Source: an uncultured Oscillospiraceae bacterium (GTDB lineage Bacteria; Bacillota; Clostridia; Oscillospirales; Ruminococcaceae). Taken from it: DNA of 21,528 nt. The stretch is taken from assembly GCA_910587465.1 (NCBI GenBank), contig CAJUMS010000046.1, positions 1 to 21,528 on the forward strand. Reading direction: 5' to 3'. The notes under the pieces were generated by a model that did no database searches, was not told the DNA's origin, and saw nothing but the letters and a program-made list of their open reading frames with translations. The translations under genes and the position numbers were made by a program. Positions 5,465 through 13,796 of this stretch are shown in pieces (the first letter of the stretch is position 1; each line of letters starts with the position of its first letter).

Positions 5465-8020
5465 TTATTCTTTTAAAGCATTAAGCAATTGTGCTTTTGC
5501 ATTATCATTTGCTAATATCGATCGCTCCAAACATTCAATTGACTCTATAACAGATTTGCCGATCCTATCGATAATAGAACCATCTTTGGGAACAGGAATA
5601 GGAATTTCTGCTATAACATCGGGCTCTAAATGCTCCTGATTTGTACCATAAGCGTTTTTCAGCATTAAACTTTGCCCCAGTTCACTTTGCAAAAACTCAT
5701 AAAGGTATCCTCTTAACGATAAATCATCAACAACAATGCGTATTAAATTATTGGTTGCGACGTGACCATCATGCTGCTGCAAAGCGTAGGTAACTCTTCC
5801 CAATGTTCCTGAGTCGGATACAAGGATATATCCCTTATAAATTGTCAACGCTTCGAGTTGCTTTTTTACCTGTGGGCTTGCCTTTGAACTATCAAGATAT
5901 TTGACATTATCACAATTCAGTTGAGTTAAAGCTGTTCCCGTAAAATATTTCCTTATATTCGGACCAGATTTTACTCCCAAATCAGCATAAGGACGCTTAA
6001 ATCGCGGTCCATTATATACATTTGCCAAATCTCCCAAACGATGGATTTCAAAATCGTCGCCCTCACCCAATGTAATAACTCTCTTAAAAGCCGCATTGTG
6101 CTGGGGCAAGTAATGAACGGGGTTAAGAGAAAGGGTGTCCGTATCTAAATCAGAAAAAGCTATTGTATATCTGAATTCACTTTCCACAAGTGATCCTGTT
6201 TTAAAAGCCTGATAACTTTCTGCGATTTCCGACAAATCCTCATCCAATATGTGCTGTCCATTTTTAATAATCGGACTGCCATCAGAGTCCTTTTTAAAAA
6301 TCGCTTCACCTCTACTTGTTTGTCCGACTTTGTTTGAAATAGCCATAAATATTCTATAATCAGTCGGAATTTTCTTTGCTTTCTGCAGGAAGATTACAGA
6401 AGCCTTAGAACCACAAAAAGGTTCAAAAGTGTCCTCATGTAGGTTAATAACTGCAAGAATTTTTGCTTTTTTACATATTGTTTTGCGTACAGCAAAGGCT
6501 TCACGATTATCAAGTTGCCCCTTTGCCATGACAATACCTATTATACCATCATCTTTAACCCATTCAAGGCATTTTTCAAGGAAAAGCAATTCTGGTGCAA
6601 TACCCTGACGGTCATTTAACTTATCTGAATAATCTATATCACCATTATCAGATATTTCCCACTGAAACCCAACTCTATATTGAGATAATATGCCTGGTTC
6701 TTTTACACGCAAGTCGTGTCCCGAACCAAACGGAGGATTGGTGAGAATTATATCAGGTTTCCCTAACCCGCAAATTTCATTAAAATGAGCTGATAACTTT
6801 GAAACATCATCTAAACTGTTTGCGTGTTCAATTCCACCATGACCGTCCTTGCCTAACAGCATATTTGCCTTTGCAATTTTTACCAACTTGGGTGAAATAT
6901 CAACGCCAAACAGTTGATGGACAACATTCCTTTTTAGCACCTCTTTTGAATTTGCGGAACGTGATGAATTATCAATACAATCAAAAATGTAGTTCATTGC
7001 TGTTAATATGAAGCCCCCACTACCGCAGGCTGGATCAAGAATAATATCTTTTTCTGTCGGTGCAGCCATTTTTACCATCATATTCACGACAAGTCTGTTA
7101 GTAAAATATTGACCTCTCTCACCTTTAAGATGCGAAGCCACATATATTTCGTAAGCCGTGCCAATTACATCGTGTGGGGAATCCATAAAAGAATACTGTT
7201 GTAATTGTGAAATTACAACTGCTAGTTGAGCATTGGATGCTGTAATTTCCTCGTTAGGCGAAAACACATCTTTATATCTATCTCTGACAGCACAAAAAAG
7301 TTTTCGAACCCTTGTGCAGGCAGCATCTCTTGTACTATCTTTAGCAAATTCCTCTGGGGTGATATGGAAATCGCACTCGTCCCTTGAACTTGCCTCGTCC
7401 TCAATTTTAGACAAAATAATGCGTACCATATCAAGTGCGATATCTTCGGAATCTATGCCTGAGCGATAGATCGCATTATGACATCTACGAAATGCCAATT
7501 TCAAGTCAACTGGAACTATCAAATCGCTCTTCTTATATTTTCCAATGCTGTCCCATGCTTGCTGATATTTAGGGACACCCAACCAATCAATTAAATTTCC
7601 CGACTTATCCTTACGGTAAAAAATTATCTTGTTTCCGTTTGTCCAAAAACCGCCTTGTGCAGATGATGCGCTCATATAGGAAATTAATTGTCCGTCTGTG
7701 TCTGAAACAGTGGGAGCTTTTATTTCCGATATAAGATATATTTCTCCCTGATTGTTATTTGCACAAGCTAAAGGACTATTGTATACAACAATATCGGCGC
7801 GCTTAATTTCGCGTCCTATATTTATACTGCGCTCGATGCCAATATGAGAAATAGGATACCCAAGTTCACAATGTAAAATTTGAACCATCTTTTGCCTTAT
7901 GCGTTCTTCAGGCGTATTCTGCCTACGAATACTGTTATCAATATAGTCAATAATCTTTCCTTGTGCATCCAAAGTGATTTGAAACTCTTGAGCCTCAACC
8001 CAGCTGTCAATTTCTGCCAT
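5465..8020 (-). CDS. One-polypeptide restriction-modification enzyme (HsdR_N-like nuclease + N6-adenine methylase + TRD)
   Basis: The 851-aa protein has three parts. Residues ~30-175 resemble the type I HsdR N-terminal (HSDR_N_2) nuclease domain, with a PD-(D/E)xK-like site D76 ... E99-I-K101. Residues ~270-550 are an N6_Mtase domain with the SAM motif DPACGSGGF (329-337), GVDIS (372-376) and the catalytic NPPF (428-431). Residues ~655-851 look like one HsdS-type target recognition domain (HRLGDLANVYNG, VSDSGTLGRV, EHLEPDVIAEIPIP) followed by a helix. This order is that of type IIG (IIC-like) enzymes, which cut and methylate with one chain. ATG 8018-8020 has AAAGGATG upstream at about 7 bases. 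It has its own promoter at 8060-8088. No separate hsdR, hsdM or hsdS is present. Methylase function is certain; DNA cutting depends on the nuclease site. Confidence 0.85.
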   Translation of the reverse strand: MAEIDSWVEAQEFQITLDAQGKIIDYIDNSIRRQNTPEERIRQKMVQILHCELGYPISHIGIERSINIGREIKRADIVVYNSPLACANNNQGEIYLISEIKAPTVSDTDGQLISYMSASSAQGGFWTNGNKIIFYRKDKSGNLIDWLGVPKYQQAWDSIGKYKKSDLIVPVDLKLAFRRCHNAIYRSGIDSEDIALDMVRIILSKIEDEASSRDECDFHITPEEFAKDSTRDAACTRVRKLFCAVRDRYKDVFSPNEEITASNAQLAVVISQLQQYSFMDSPHDVIGTAYEIYVASHLKGERGQYFTNRLVVNMMVKMAAPTEKDIILDPACGSGGFILTAMNYIFDCIDNSSRSANSKEVLKRNVVHQLFGVDISPKLVKIAKANMLLGKDGHGGIEHANSLDDVSKLSAHFNEICGLGKPDIILTNPPFGSGHDLRVKEPGILSQYRVGFQWEISDNGDIDYSDKLNDRQGIAPELLFLEKCLEWVKDDGIIGIVMAKGQLDNREAFAVRKTICKKAKILAVINLHEDTFEPFCGSKASVIFLQKAKKIPTDYRIFMAISNKVGQTSRGEAIFKKDSDGSPIIKNGQHILDEDLSEIAESYQAFKTGSLVESEFRYTIAFSDLDTDTLSLNPVHYLPQHNAAFKRVITLGEGDDFEIHRLGDLANVYNGPRFKRPYADLGVKSGPNIRKYFTGTALTQLNCDNVKYLDSSKASPQVKKQLEALTIYKGYILVSDSGTLGRVTYALQQHDGHVATNNLIRIVVDDLSLRGYLYEFLQSELGQSLMLKNAYGTNQEHLEPDVIAEIPIPVPKDGSIIDRIGKSVIESIECLERSILANDNAKAQLLNALKE

Positions 8021-8059
8021 ATCATTACATCCTTTCGATTTAACTGCAGCATTTTCTTA

Positions 8060-8088
8060 ATTATACCATATAATCTAAAAAAATGCAA
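8060..8088 (-). promoter_or_regulatory. Sigma-A promoter of the restriction-modification gene
   Basis: On the minus strand, -35 TTGCAT (8083-8088), a 17-base spacer and -10 TATAAT (8060-8065), about 40 bases upstream of the start codon. Confidence 0.85.
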
Positions 8089-8384
8089 TATAGATTTTAA
8101 AATAAATTTTATCTAAAATATCGCTCTTTGGACAGTCCTTAAATTTTCCATTTCCTTTTCATTACAGTATAATATTGGTGTTGATATAATCTCCACCCAC
8201 CATTATTAAGTATCGAACTGACCCAGTTGCGCGTTTCAACATTTTAATAGTTATTTTAAGTAGTGTGAGAAGCCATTTGAGCAAGTATCCACATAAAATT
8301 AACCCCACACATCTTTCATAAGACATGTAGGGTTAAGCTATCCTATTCGGTTTTTTTGGTTTCTCCGTTAAGGATATCACCCAT
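8089..8384. other. Non-coding junction between accessory region and chromosome-like region
   Basis: No complete gene was found. A 29-codon open stretch without a start codon (8113-8205, minus; contains WVEIISTPILYC and ends RTVQRAIF) may be the decayed 3' end of a lost gene. The LysR terminator-like hairpin lies at 8299-8336. Composition and gene type change across this stretch, so an element end may lie here, but no direct repeat, tRNA or integrase could be seen in the window to prove it. Confidence 0.4.
8299..8336 (-). terminator. Probable terminator after the LysR gene
   Basis: TTAACCC (8299-8305) pairs with GGGTTAA (8330-8336); the stem goes on with three mismatches to a TCAT loop. On the minus strand a TTTTAT tract follows. 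It is about 50 bases after the LysR stop codon. Confidence 0.5.
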
Positions 8385-9317
8385 TCAGCCCTCCGTCTTT
8401 ACTTTATCCAGATACTTTTTTACTTCCTCGACATATACCTCCGCGATATCGGACAGCGGATTGTATTTCTTGCAGATATAACCGATCTCCATTACCGAGT
8501 TGCGGTTTTCCTCGTCCTCGCGGAACGGTATGGTGGTGTATTCCTCACCGTTAAGCTCGTCGCAGGTTATTCCCGAGCAGAGAGTGTAGCCGTTCAGTCC
8601 CACCATTAAGTTGAGCTGCGTGGCACGGTCACTGCTGCGTATAACGCGCGGATATTCCCTGTCGCCGAGTATCTCTTCCGCGAAATAAGACGCTGCGCCG
8701 TCGCCTTGCTCGAACGATAAACATGGGTATTCGCCGAGCTGCTCAAGCGACAATGAGCTTTCATGCGCCAGCGGATGATTTTTCCACAGGTAAACATACG
8801 CTCTGCAATCTATCAGCGGAAAAAACTCCAGACCGTTCTCCGCAAGCATACGGTCGATTATCTTACCGTTGAACGCGCTCTTGTATAATATGCCGATCTC
8901 GCTTTTCATACTGCCTACGTCCGAGATCACCTCAAGGGTCTTGGTCTCGCGTATGGCAAAATCGAACGTGAGTGTGTCAAAGCGCTTGACCATTTCGACG
9001 AACGCTTTGACCGCAAAGGAGTAATGCTGTGTGGAAACTCCGAATTTCCGCTTTATATTACCGTTTTCACCGTACTTCTCCTGTAAAAGCTCGTACTGCT
9101 GATATACGCGGTTTGCGTACATCAGGAACTCCGTACCATCGGGTGTGAGCGTAACGCCCTTTGCGGTGCGGAGGAATATCGAAACGCCCGTCTCCGTCTC
9201 CAGCTCGCGGATAGCGCTGGACAGCGCGGACTGCGTTATGAAAAGCGTATCCGCGGCTTTGCTCATCGAGCCTTTTTCGGCTATCGTTATCACGTATCTG
9301 AGCTGTTGTAGGGTCAT
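8385..9317 (-). CDS. LysR-family transcriptional regulator
   Basis: The 310-aa protein is of normal LysR length. The winged HTH is at residues 1-60 (MTLQQLRYVITIAEKGSMSK, then AADTLFITQSALSSAIRELE), followed by the linker helix and a two-lobed effector-binding domain (about 90-300). The effector is unknown. Its ATG (9315-9317) overlaps the TGA of the YfhO-family gene (9314-9316) as ATGA, so the two are translationally coupled. LysR genes are usually divergent from their targets; here it is the last gene of a five-gene operon, which suggests autoregulation of its own operon or a target elsewhere. Confidence 0.93.
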   Translation of the reverse strand: MTLQQLRYVITIAEKGSMSKAADTLFITQSALSSAIRELETETGVSIFLRTAKGVTLTPDGTEFLMYANRVYQQYELLQEKYGENGNIKRKFGVSTQHYSFAVKAFVEMVKRFDTLTFDFAIRETKTLEVISDVGSMKSEIGILYKSAFNGKIIDRMLAENGLEFFPLIDCRAYVYLWKNHPLAHESSLSLEQLGEYPCLSFEQGDGAASYFAEEILGDREYPRVIRSSDRATQLNLMVGLNGYTLCSGITCDELNGEEYTTIPFREDEENRNSVMEIGYICKKYNPLSDIAEVYVEEVKKYLDKVKTEG

Positions 9318-11968
9318 TCTTCAAAATCCTCGTCATCTGTTTCGGCACACTGCTTTTCACGCTCTGCGAACCGTTCCGCAAGCACCATTATCACGATAAG
9401 CAGTATTCCGCTGCCCGTTATCAGCAAGCCCGACTTGAGACCGGCAGGGAAGAATTTAAGCTCTATCGTGTGTCTGCCCTCGGGAACTTTTAGGCACATA
9501 AGAGTATCGTCGGCAGTCGAGAGGACCTCTGTTTCCTCCCCGTCGATATACGCCGTCCAGCCCTCTTCTATCGGGATAGAGGTGAACAGTGCGCAGTCCT
9601 CCGCGGCATTGACCTCGACAGTCAGCGACGAGCCGCTGTTTCTTGTCACAACGGTCTCCGTGTTCATTGCCTGCAATTTATCGTTGAATTGAGCGAGACT
9701 TTCACCGTCGGCGTAAAAGAACAGCACCTCTTCAACGTAGACCGCGTCGCCGGTCAGCTTCAACTCGGCGGTAAAGGTTTCGCCGGCATCGTATGTGCCT
9801 AGATAGGCAATGCTGTGGTTCTCATTCTCGAAATAGTCCTTGACATAGATGCCGTCAACGTAAAGATGACATTTGCGCTCGTATTTTGTCGGAAGATACA
9901 TATAAACCGCGCCCGAATGAGTTATCGCGACCTCGTAGGAGATAGACGCGTCCTTGTCGTTGATACGCTTTTTATAGGAAGTATGGCTATCGGTCGTCGA
10001 GCCGATATTGATGTTTTCACAATTAAAAATGTAGTCATGGATCTGCCCGTATATCTGCTCCTCATCACCCGTGAGCAGCGTAGCAAGACTCGTCTGAGCC
10101 TCAAACGGGTCAACCCCCTCAAGCCGCCTTCCGACAAGTCCTCTGTCGGCGAGATACGCGAACGGGAGCACGTCCTTATTCTTGTAAACGGTCACGCCGA
10201 GATCATTCTCAACCGGAATCGTATCGGTATACGGCACAAGTCTCTCATTCTTCGACAGCACGTATTTCACGCCGAAAATATCATCGGATAGCAACGTTGC
10301 GCCGTCGTAGCGGGTATAGTGCTCGCGCGAGCCGTAGCCGAGCTTTTTCATAAGCTTTATGACCTTGGCGTTGAATGTGCTGGTACTGTGCGACATTCCG
10401 TACATGCGCGCCGCCATGGTATCGTTCACGCAGCGGTGATAGGTCTTTTCCATGCGGTAAAAACCGTCGTCAAGCTCGTGAACGCTCTCGGCGATATCGC
10501 GCGTGGGCGGTATCTCGTCGACATAGGTCGAACGTGGGGAGTAATAAATATCGCTATGGAGCTTGTAAACGGTGATCGTCGTATTCGCCAGAAGCTCAAC
10601 GGATACAAGACCCGCAAACAGGCAACGCGCAACCGTTCCGCTGTGCTTTTTATACGCCGCAACAGATGCCGCGGTAATACCAAGCGCGATAAGCGGAATA
10701 ACGATTATAAGCGTAGTGTTGAAGCGCTCGCTGCCGCCGTAATAGTCAGACATGAGAAGCACGCCGAGAAGTATCGCGAACGCCGCGCCTATCGTCTTTC
10801 CGCGCACTGTTGATATTTTCTCAAACGCCTCTGCGCCGAACAATATCAGTAAAAACGAAATAATGAACGAATAGCGGAACGGCATCCACACAGGCACTTG
10901 TCCGCCGTGCCAGAACATATCGACAGGCTTAATGTACATCGACAGGAACATCAGTCCGAGCACGAAGCCGCCAGATATGCGCTCTCTCAGCGGTATTTTG
11001 CTAAGCATAAAGTAAATTACCGCGAACAATATCCCGACTGTGCCGCAATACAGCATAGGAAGTCCCTCGGGGCGTATCGTGTCGAATGTTCCCGGGAAGA
11101 GCTTTATAAAGCTGTCGGCGATGTTAAAATTCTCGACTAACGAGTAGTCGGGGTTTCCGAAACCGAGCTTACCGTTGGAAAGCGATTTATAGACGGGAAG
11201 TATCATCCAGCAGCTCGACAGTATGCCCGCCACCGACGCGAAACCATAGACCGCAGTCGAACCGAATATCTGCCAAAATCCCTTTGCGGCGCTCCTTCCC
11301 GACGCAAGATAGTAAACAAAATAAATAGCCGAGAAAATTCCTACCATATAGCCTATATAGAAGTTAGCGACAAAAATGTAGATAAGCGACAGAGTGTACA
11401 GCAGGAATTTATGCCTGTCGCAGACGCGCTCAACACCTATCAGCACGAGCGGCAGAGCGATAAGACCGTCCAGCCACATCGGATTGACGGTCTGCGATGT
11501 GAAGTAGCCCGACAGCGCGTACATTATTGAAAACAGTATAGCCGTGTAGTCGGAAAATCCGCGCCGCCTTTTCAGCATAAGGGCAGCCGAAAGACCTACC
11601 GCCGCGCACTTCACAAGCTGCATAGCCATAATGCCCTCGGTGATGTTCCCCCTCGGGAACATCCAGACAATAATGTTGAACGGGCTTGCAAGATAATACG
11701 CGAACAGCCCGAGAAACTCCCCCGAAAGCGATCCGCTCCAACAGTAGAAAATGCTCTCCTTGCCCGCGAAAACATCGTACATATACTCGAAATAGTACAC
11801 ATACTGCGCGTTTAAATCAAGTCCGAGAACCGAGTTTTTGCCGAACGGATACATACCGAATATCGCATACGCGATAAACAATATGACGGGCGGCAGAGCA
11901 AGTGATATCAGATATGCTTTTTTACGGATACAAAAGCTCCGTATGGTCTCAAATGCTTGTATCATCAA
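9314..11968 (-). CDS. YfhO-family multi-pass membrane protein (GT-C-like)
   Basis: The 884-aa protein has a first membrane helix at about residues 18-38, then LGLDLNAQYVYYFEYMYDVF and many more helices through about residue 450. A large soluble, extracytoplasmic C-terminal part follows with a Greek-key-like end (GWTAYIDGEETEVL, VPEGRHTIELKFFPAGLKSG), then a last helix (~845-865) and an acidic tail. This is the YfhO (PF09586) layout. Bacillus subtilis YfhO is linked to glycosylation of lipoteichoic acid, so a role in moving sugars onto envelope polymers is a fair inference. The start is TTG 11966-11968 or ATG 11963-11965; the AAGGA site overlaps the stop of the preceding YjbQ-family gene. It overlaps the LysR gene by 4 bases. 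Confidence 0.88.
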   Translation of the reverse strand: MMIQAFETIRSFCIRKKAYLISLALPPVILFIAYAIFGMYPFGKNSVLGLDLNAQYVYYFEYMYDVFAGKESIFYCWSGSLSGEFLGLFAYYLASPFNIIVWMFPRGNITEGIMAMQLVKCAAVGLSAALMLKRRRGFSDYTAILFSIMYALSGYFTSQTVNPMWLDGLIALPLVLIGVERVCDRHKFLLYTLSLIYIFVANFYIGYMVGIFSAIYFVYYLASGRSAAKGFWQIFGSTAVYGFASVAGILSSCWMILPVYKSLSNGKLGFGNPDYSLVENFNIADSFIKLFPGTFDTIRPEGLPMLYCGTVGILFAVIYFMLSKIPLRERISGGFVLGLMFLSMYIKPVDMFWHGGQVPVWMPFRYSFIISFLLILFGAEAFEKISTVRGKTIGAAFAILLGVLLMSDYYGGSERFNTTLIIVIPLIALGITAASVAAYKKHSGTVARCLFAGLVSVELLANTTITVYKLHSDIYYSPRSTYVDEIPPTRDIAESVHELDDGFYRMEKTYHRCVNDTMAARMYGMSHSTSTFNAKVIKLMKKLGYGSREHYTRYDGATLLSDDIFGVKYVLSKNERLVPYTDTIPVENDLGVTVYKNKDVLPFAYLADRGLVGRRLEGVDPFEAQTSLATLLTGDEEQIYGQIHDYIFNCENINIGSTTDSHTSYKKRINDKDASISYEVAITHSGAVYMYLPTKYERKCHLYVDGIYVKDYFENENHSIAYLGTYDAGETFTAELKLTGDAVYVEEVLFFYADGESLAQFNDKLQAMNTETVVTRNSGSSLTVEVNAAEDCALFTSIPIEEGWTAYIDGEETEVLSTADDTLMCLKVPEGRHTIELKFFPAGLKSGLLITGSGILLIVIMVLAERFAEREKQCAETDDEDFEE

Positions 11969-11977
11969 AAAATGTCC

Positions 11978-12385
11978 TTATTCGCCAATAATTTTTACGA
12001 TAACGTTCTTCTCGCGCTGACCGTCAAAGTCTCCGTACATTATGTACTGACGCGGACCGAGGTCAAGTTTACCGTCCGAGATAGGTATGCATACGGACGC
12101 GCCCATAAGCGCCTGCTTAAGGTGCGCTTTGCCCGAGCTTATATAGTCTACCTTGTACTCGGTTTCGCCGTCCGAAAGCGCCTTCAACATTCTCGTCCAG
12201 TCCTTGTACAGATTCTCGTTATCGTGCTCAAGAAATACCGAGGCGGTAGTGTGCTGAGAAATTACCACGCAAAATCCGTCGCCGACCATGCTCCTGCGCA
12301 CACACTCCTCTACCTCATAGGAAAGATTGAGAAACTGCTCGGGTTCGTCCGTTGTGACTGTCAGGATCTGTTTAAAATGTTTCAT
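11978..12385 (-). CDS. YjbQ/UPF0047-family protein (secondary thiamine-phosphate synthase-like)
   Basis: The 135-aa protein matches the UPF0047/YjbQ family (PF01894) over its whole length: SQHTTASVFLEHDNENLYKDW-type N-terminal motif, GKAHLKQALMG, then IPISDGKLDLGPRQYIMYGD and FDGQREKNVIVKIIGE at the end. The family's usual W-Q near the end is R-Q here. The E. coli member shows weak thiamine-phosphate synthase activity; the true role is uncertain. I start at ATG 12383-12385, 8 bases from AAAGGA (12394-12399); the ATG at 12389-12391 is only 2 bases away. The gap to the YfhO-family gene is about 10 bases, so it is in the same operon. Confidence 0.9.
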   Translation of the reverse strand: MKHFKQILTVTTDEPEQFLNLSYEVEECVRRSMVGDGFCVVISQHTTASVFLEHDNENLYKDWTRMLKALSDGETEYKVDYISSGKAHLKQALMGASVCIPISDGKLDLGPRQYIMYGDFDGQREKNVIVKIIGE

Positions 12386-12428
12386 TTCCATTATCCTTTC
12401 TATTTTACGCGCCTGTTAAGACGCGTGA

Positions 12429-13157
12429 TTATACGATAGTAAGAGTTCCCCTCTCAACTGCTGCGGTGATATGCTTGTCACCGCCGTTAAAACTGTACAC
12501 GCGGCTTCCATAGACCTGTCCGCTCCACAGATCGGTATGACATTCGCCCGTGTCCGTTTGAAAATCCACGGAAACCGAGCTTTCGGGCGGGAGCTTTATG
12601 TCAACGTCTCCGCGCCTTGACAGTATCTCGGTCTCTGGGATAACATACTCGAAATTGATATTGATGTATCCGCTTGTCGTGGTGAGCTTACCGAGCGAGA
12701 CCATATCCTCGCACAATATGTCTCCGCTCTCCGTGAGTACGTTAAGTTCTCTGCTGTCTACCCTGCCGATCTTTACATCTCCGAGACCGGTGATTATCGT
12801 GATATCGCGGAAGCTCCTGCGCGGAAGATACAGATAAAGCCCGAATTCGGACTCGCGCCCCGCAAACAGCGATACCACAAAATTGGTGCTCTCCGTTATC
12901 GACAAACGGTTGTCGCCTATCTCAAACGCGAGAGGGAGATCGTTCTTGTACGTTATCCGTATACCCTCGCCGTCATACGGTATGACCGTCACGTCAAGCC
13001 GCTGGAGATCAATATCTATATACTCGTACAGCTCGAATTCCTCTTCACCCTGTGCAACGATATCATGATCTGTATTCCTCAGCAGAAACGAGACCAGGCC
13101 AAACACCGCCGCGCACACAAACGTGACTGCGAGCATTTTGTTTACAATTCTTTCCAT
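12429..13157 (-). CDS. Membrane-anchored DUF4097-family beta-strand repeat protein
   Basis: The 242-aa protein has one N-terminal membrane helix (about 8-26) and then a beta-solenoid-like body in which short strands and turns repeat (ITIITGLGDVKIG, LNVLTESGDILCE, LTTTSGYININFE, ILSRRGDVDIKLP). This is the pattern of DUF4097/'putative adhesin' proteins (PF13349), which are outside the membrane in Firmicutes and often sit in operons with small membrane proteins and PadR regulators. Here its start is one base after the stop of such a membrane-protein gene, and its own ribosome site is weak, suggesting coupling. No PadR gene is seen. The molecular function is not known. Confidence 0.8.
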   Translation of the reverse strand: MERIVNKMLAVTFVCAAVFGLVSFLLRNTDHDIVAQGEEEFELYEYIDIDLQRLDVTVIPYDGEGIRITYKNDLPLAFEIGDNRLSITESTNFVVSLFAGRESEFGLYLYLPRRSFRDITIITGLGDVKIGRVDSRELNVLTESGDILCEDMVSLGKLTTTSGYININFEYVIPETEILSRRGDVDIKLPPESSVSVDFQTDTGECHTDLWSGQVYGSRVYSFNGGDKHITAAVERGTLTIV

Positions 13158-13158
13158 T

Positions 13159-13485
13159 TCACCATTCTCTCAACCTGTCGCAGCGGCGCTTTATTCTCAA
13201 AAACAGTCGCGATACCGCATAACCGAGCTTTATCGCGAGCAGCCCCAGGAAAGCGGTGAAGAACGCTCCAGAAAGCCCCGCAAAAAGCATAAGCTCGGGC
13301 GAAAGCTCCGATATCACGAAATCAGCCCGAAACACCAGCACAGCCACGCCCAGCACCGACATCATCAGTCCGAACGGTATGCCCATTATCGCGGATACAA
13401 GCATGACGAACATCGCCGCAAACGATACAGCAAACACTATCCAGAAACCGGTGTAATACAGGAAAACCTTCATTTTTACAGCCAA
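13159..13485 (-). CDS. Small multi-pass membrane protein, partner of the DUF4097 protein
   Basis: The protein is about 108 aa with two or three hydrophobic segments (FLYYTGFWIVFAVSFAAMFV, then IMGIPFGLMMSVLGVAVLVF, then LMLFAGLSGAFFTAFLGLLA) and a basic tail (RLFLRIKRRCDRLREW). It is like the small DUF1700-type membrane proteins next to DUF4097 genes, but shorter, and I do not assign it to a named family. The start is uncertain: TTG 13483-13485 is 8 bases from GAGG (13494-13497); the GTG at 13492-13494 overlaps that site; ATG 13471-13473 is also possible. It is the first gene after the promoter at 13591-13619. Confidence 0.65.
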   Translation of the reverse strand: MAVKMKVFLYYTGFWIVFAVSFAAMFVMLVSAIMGIPFGLMMSVLGVAVLVFRADFVISELSPELMLFAGLSGAFFTAFLGLLAIKLGYAVSRLFLRIKRRCDRLREW

Positions 13486-13590
13486 ACAGTTCACCTCATT
13501 AAGCCGAGGATTTTATAACCTTACAACATTTACCAATATTGTCATGTTTATGAATTAAACAGCGTGTCTCTTTTCTGTAAACACACTATT

Positions 13591-13619
13591 ATTGTACCAC
13601 AATTTTTTCATAATGTCAA
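13591..13619 (-). promoter_or_regulatory. Consensus promoter of the DUF4097-YjbQ-YfhO-LysR operon
   Basis: On the minus strand, -35 TTGACA (13614-13619), 17-base spacer, -10 TACAAT (13591-13596). It leaves a leader of about 100 bases before the first gene. Confidence 0.85.
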
Positions 13620-13664
13620 CATTTATGTAAAAATGTAACGGTTTTATTGTAAAATAAAAATAAT

Positions 13665-13680
13665 TTGTTATTTTTAACAA
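13665..13680. promoter_or_regulatory. Inverted repeat (possible operator) beside the EAL-gene promoter
   Basis: TTGTTA (13665-13670), TTTT, TAACAA (13675-13680): a perfect 6-bp dyad ending 6 bases before the -35 box of the GGDEF/EAL gene. The position suits a regulator site. No protein can be assigned to it. Confidence 0.4.
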
Positions 13681-13686
13681 AAACAC

Positions 13687-13715
13687 TTGAAATCATTAAA
13701 AATTTATGTTATAAT
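13687..13715 (+). promoter_or_regulatory. Sigma-A promoter of the GGDEF/EAL gene
   Basis: -35 TTGAAA (13687-13692), 17-base spacer, -10 TATAAT (13710-13715). The leader (about 75 bases) holds two small hairpins, CGGG/CCCG (13747-13760) and GCTGC/GCAGC (13762-13776), the second just 4 bases before the AAGGAGG. Confidence 0.85.
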
Positions 13716-13796
13716 TATAAAAACTATAAATATTTTTTATTTTATTCGGGTAACTTCCCGAGCTGCTTAATGCAGCACTCAAGGAGGCGATATATT

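Noticed and set aside
5465..8020. Classical three-subunit type I restriction system
   Set aside because: No separate HsdR motor, HsdM or HsdS gene is present and all parts lie in one chain.
8113..8205. Small real gene on the minus strand
   Set aside because: It has no start codon, follows a stop directly and has no ribosome site; at most it is a decayed gene end.
9815..10813. Long plus-strand frames opposite the YfhO gene
   Set aside because: Their composition is arginine-rich and odd, no ribosome site is present, and the minus strand has a clear family match.
13716..13796. Cyclic-di-GMP riboswitch in the leader of the EAL gene
   Set aside because: The leader is too short and lacks the conserved GEMM core; only two small hairpins are seen.
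13665..13796. 44-residue N-terminal extension of the GGDEF/EAL protein
   Set aside because: It would run through the consensus promoter; a strong AAGGAGG points to ATG 13797.
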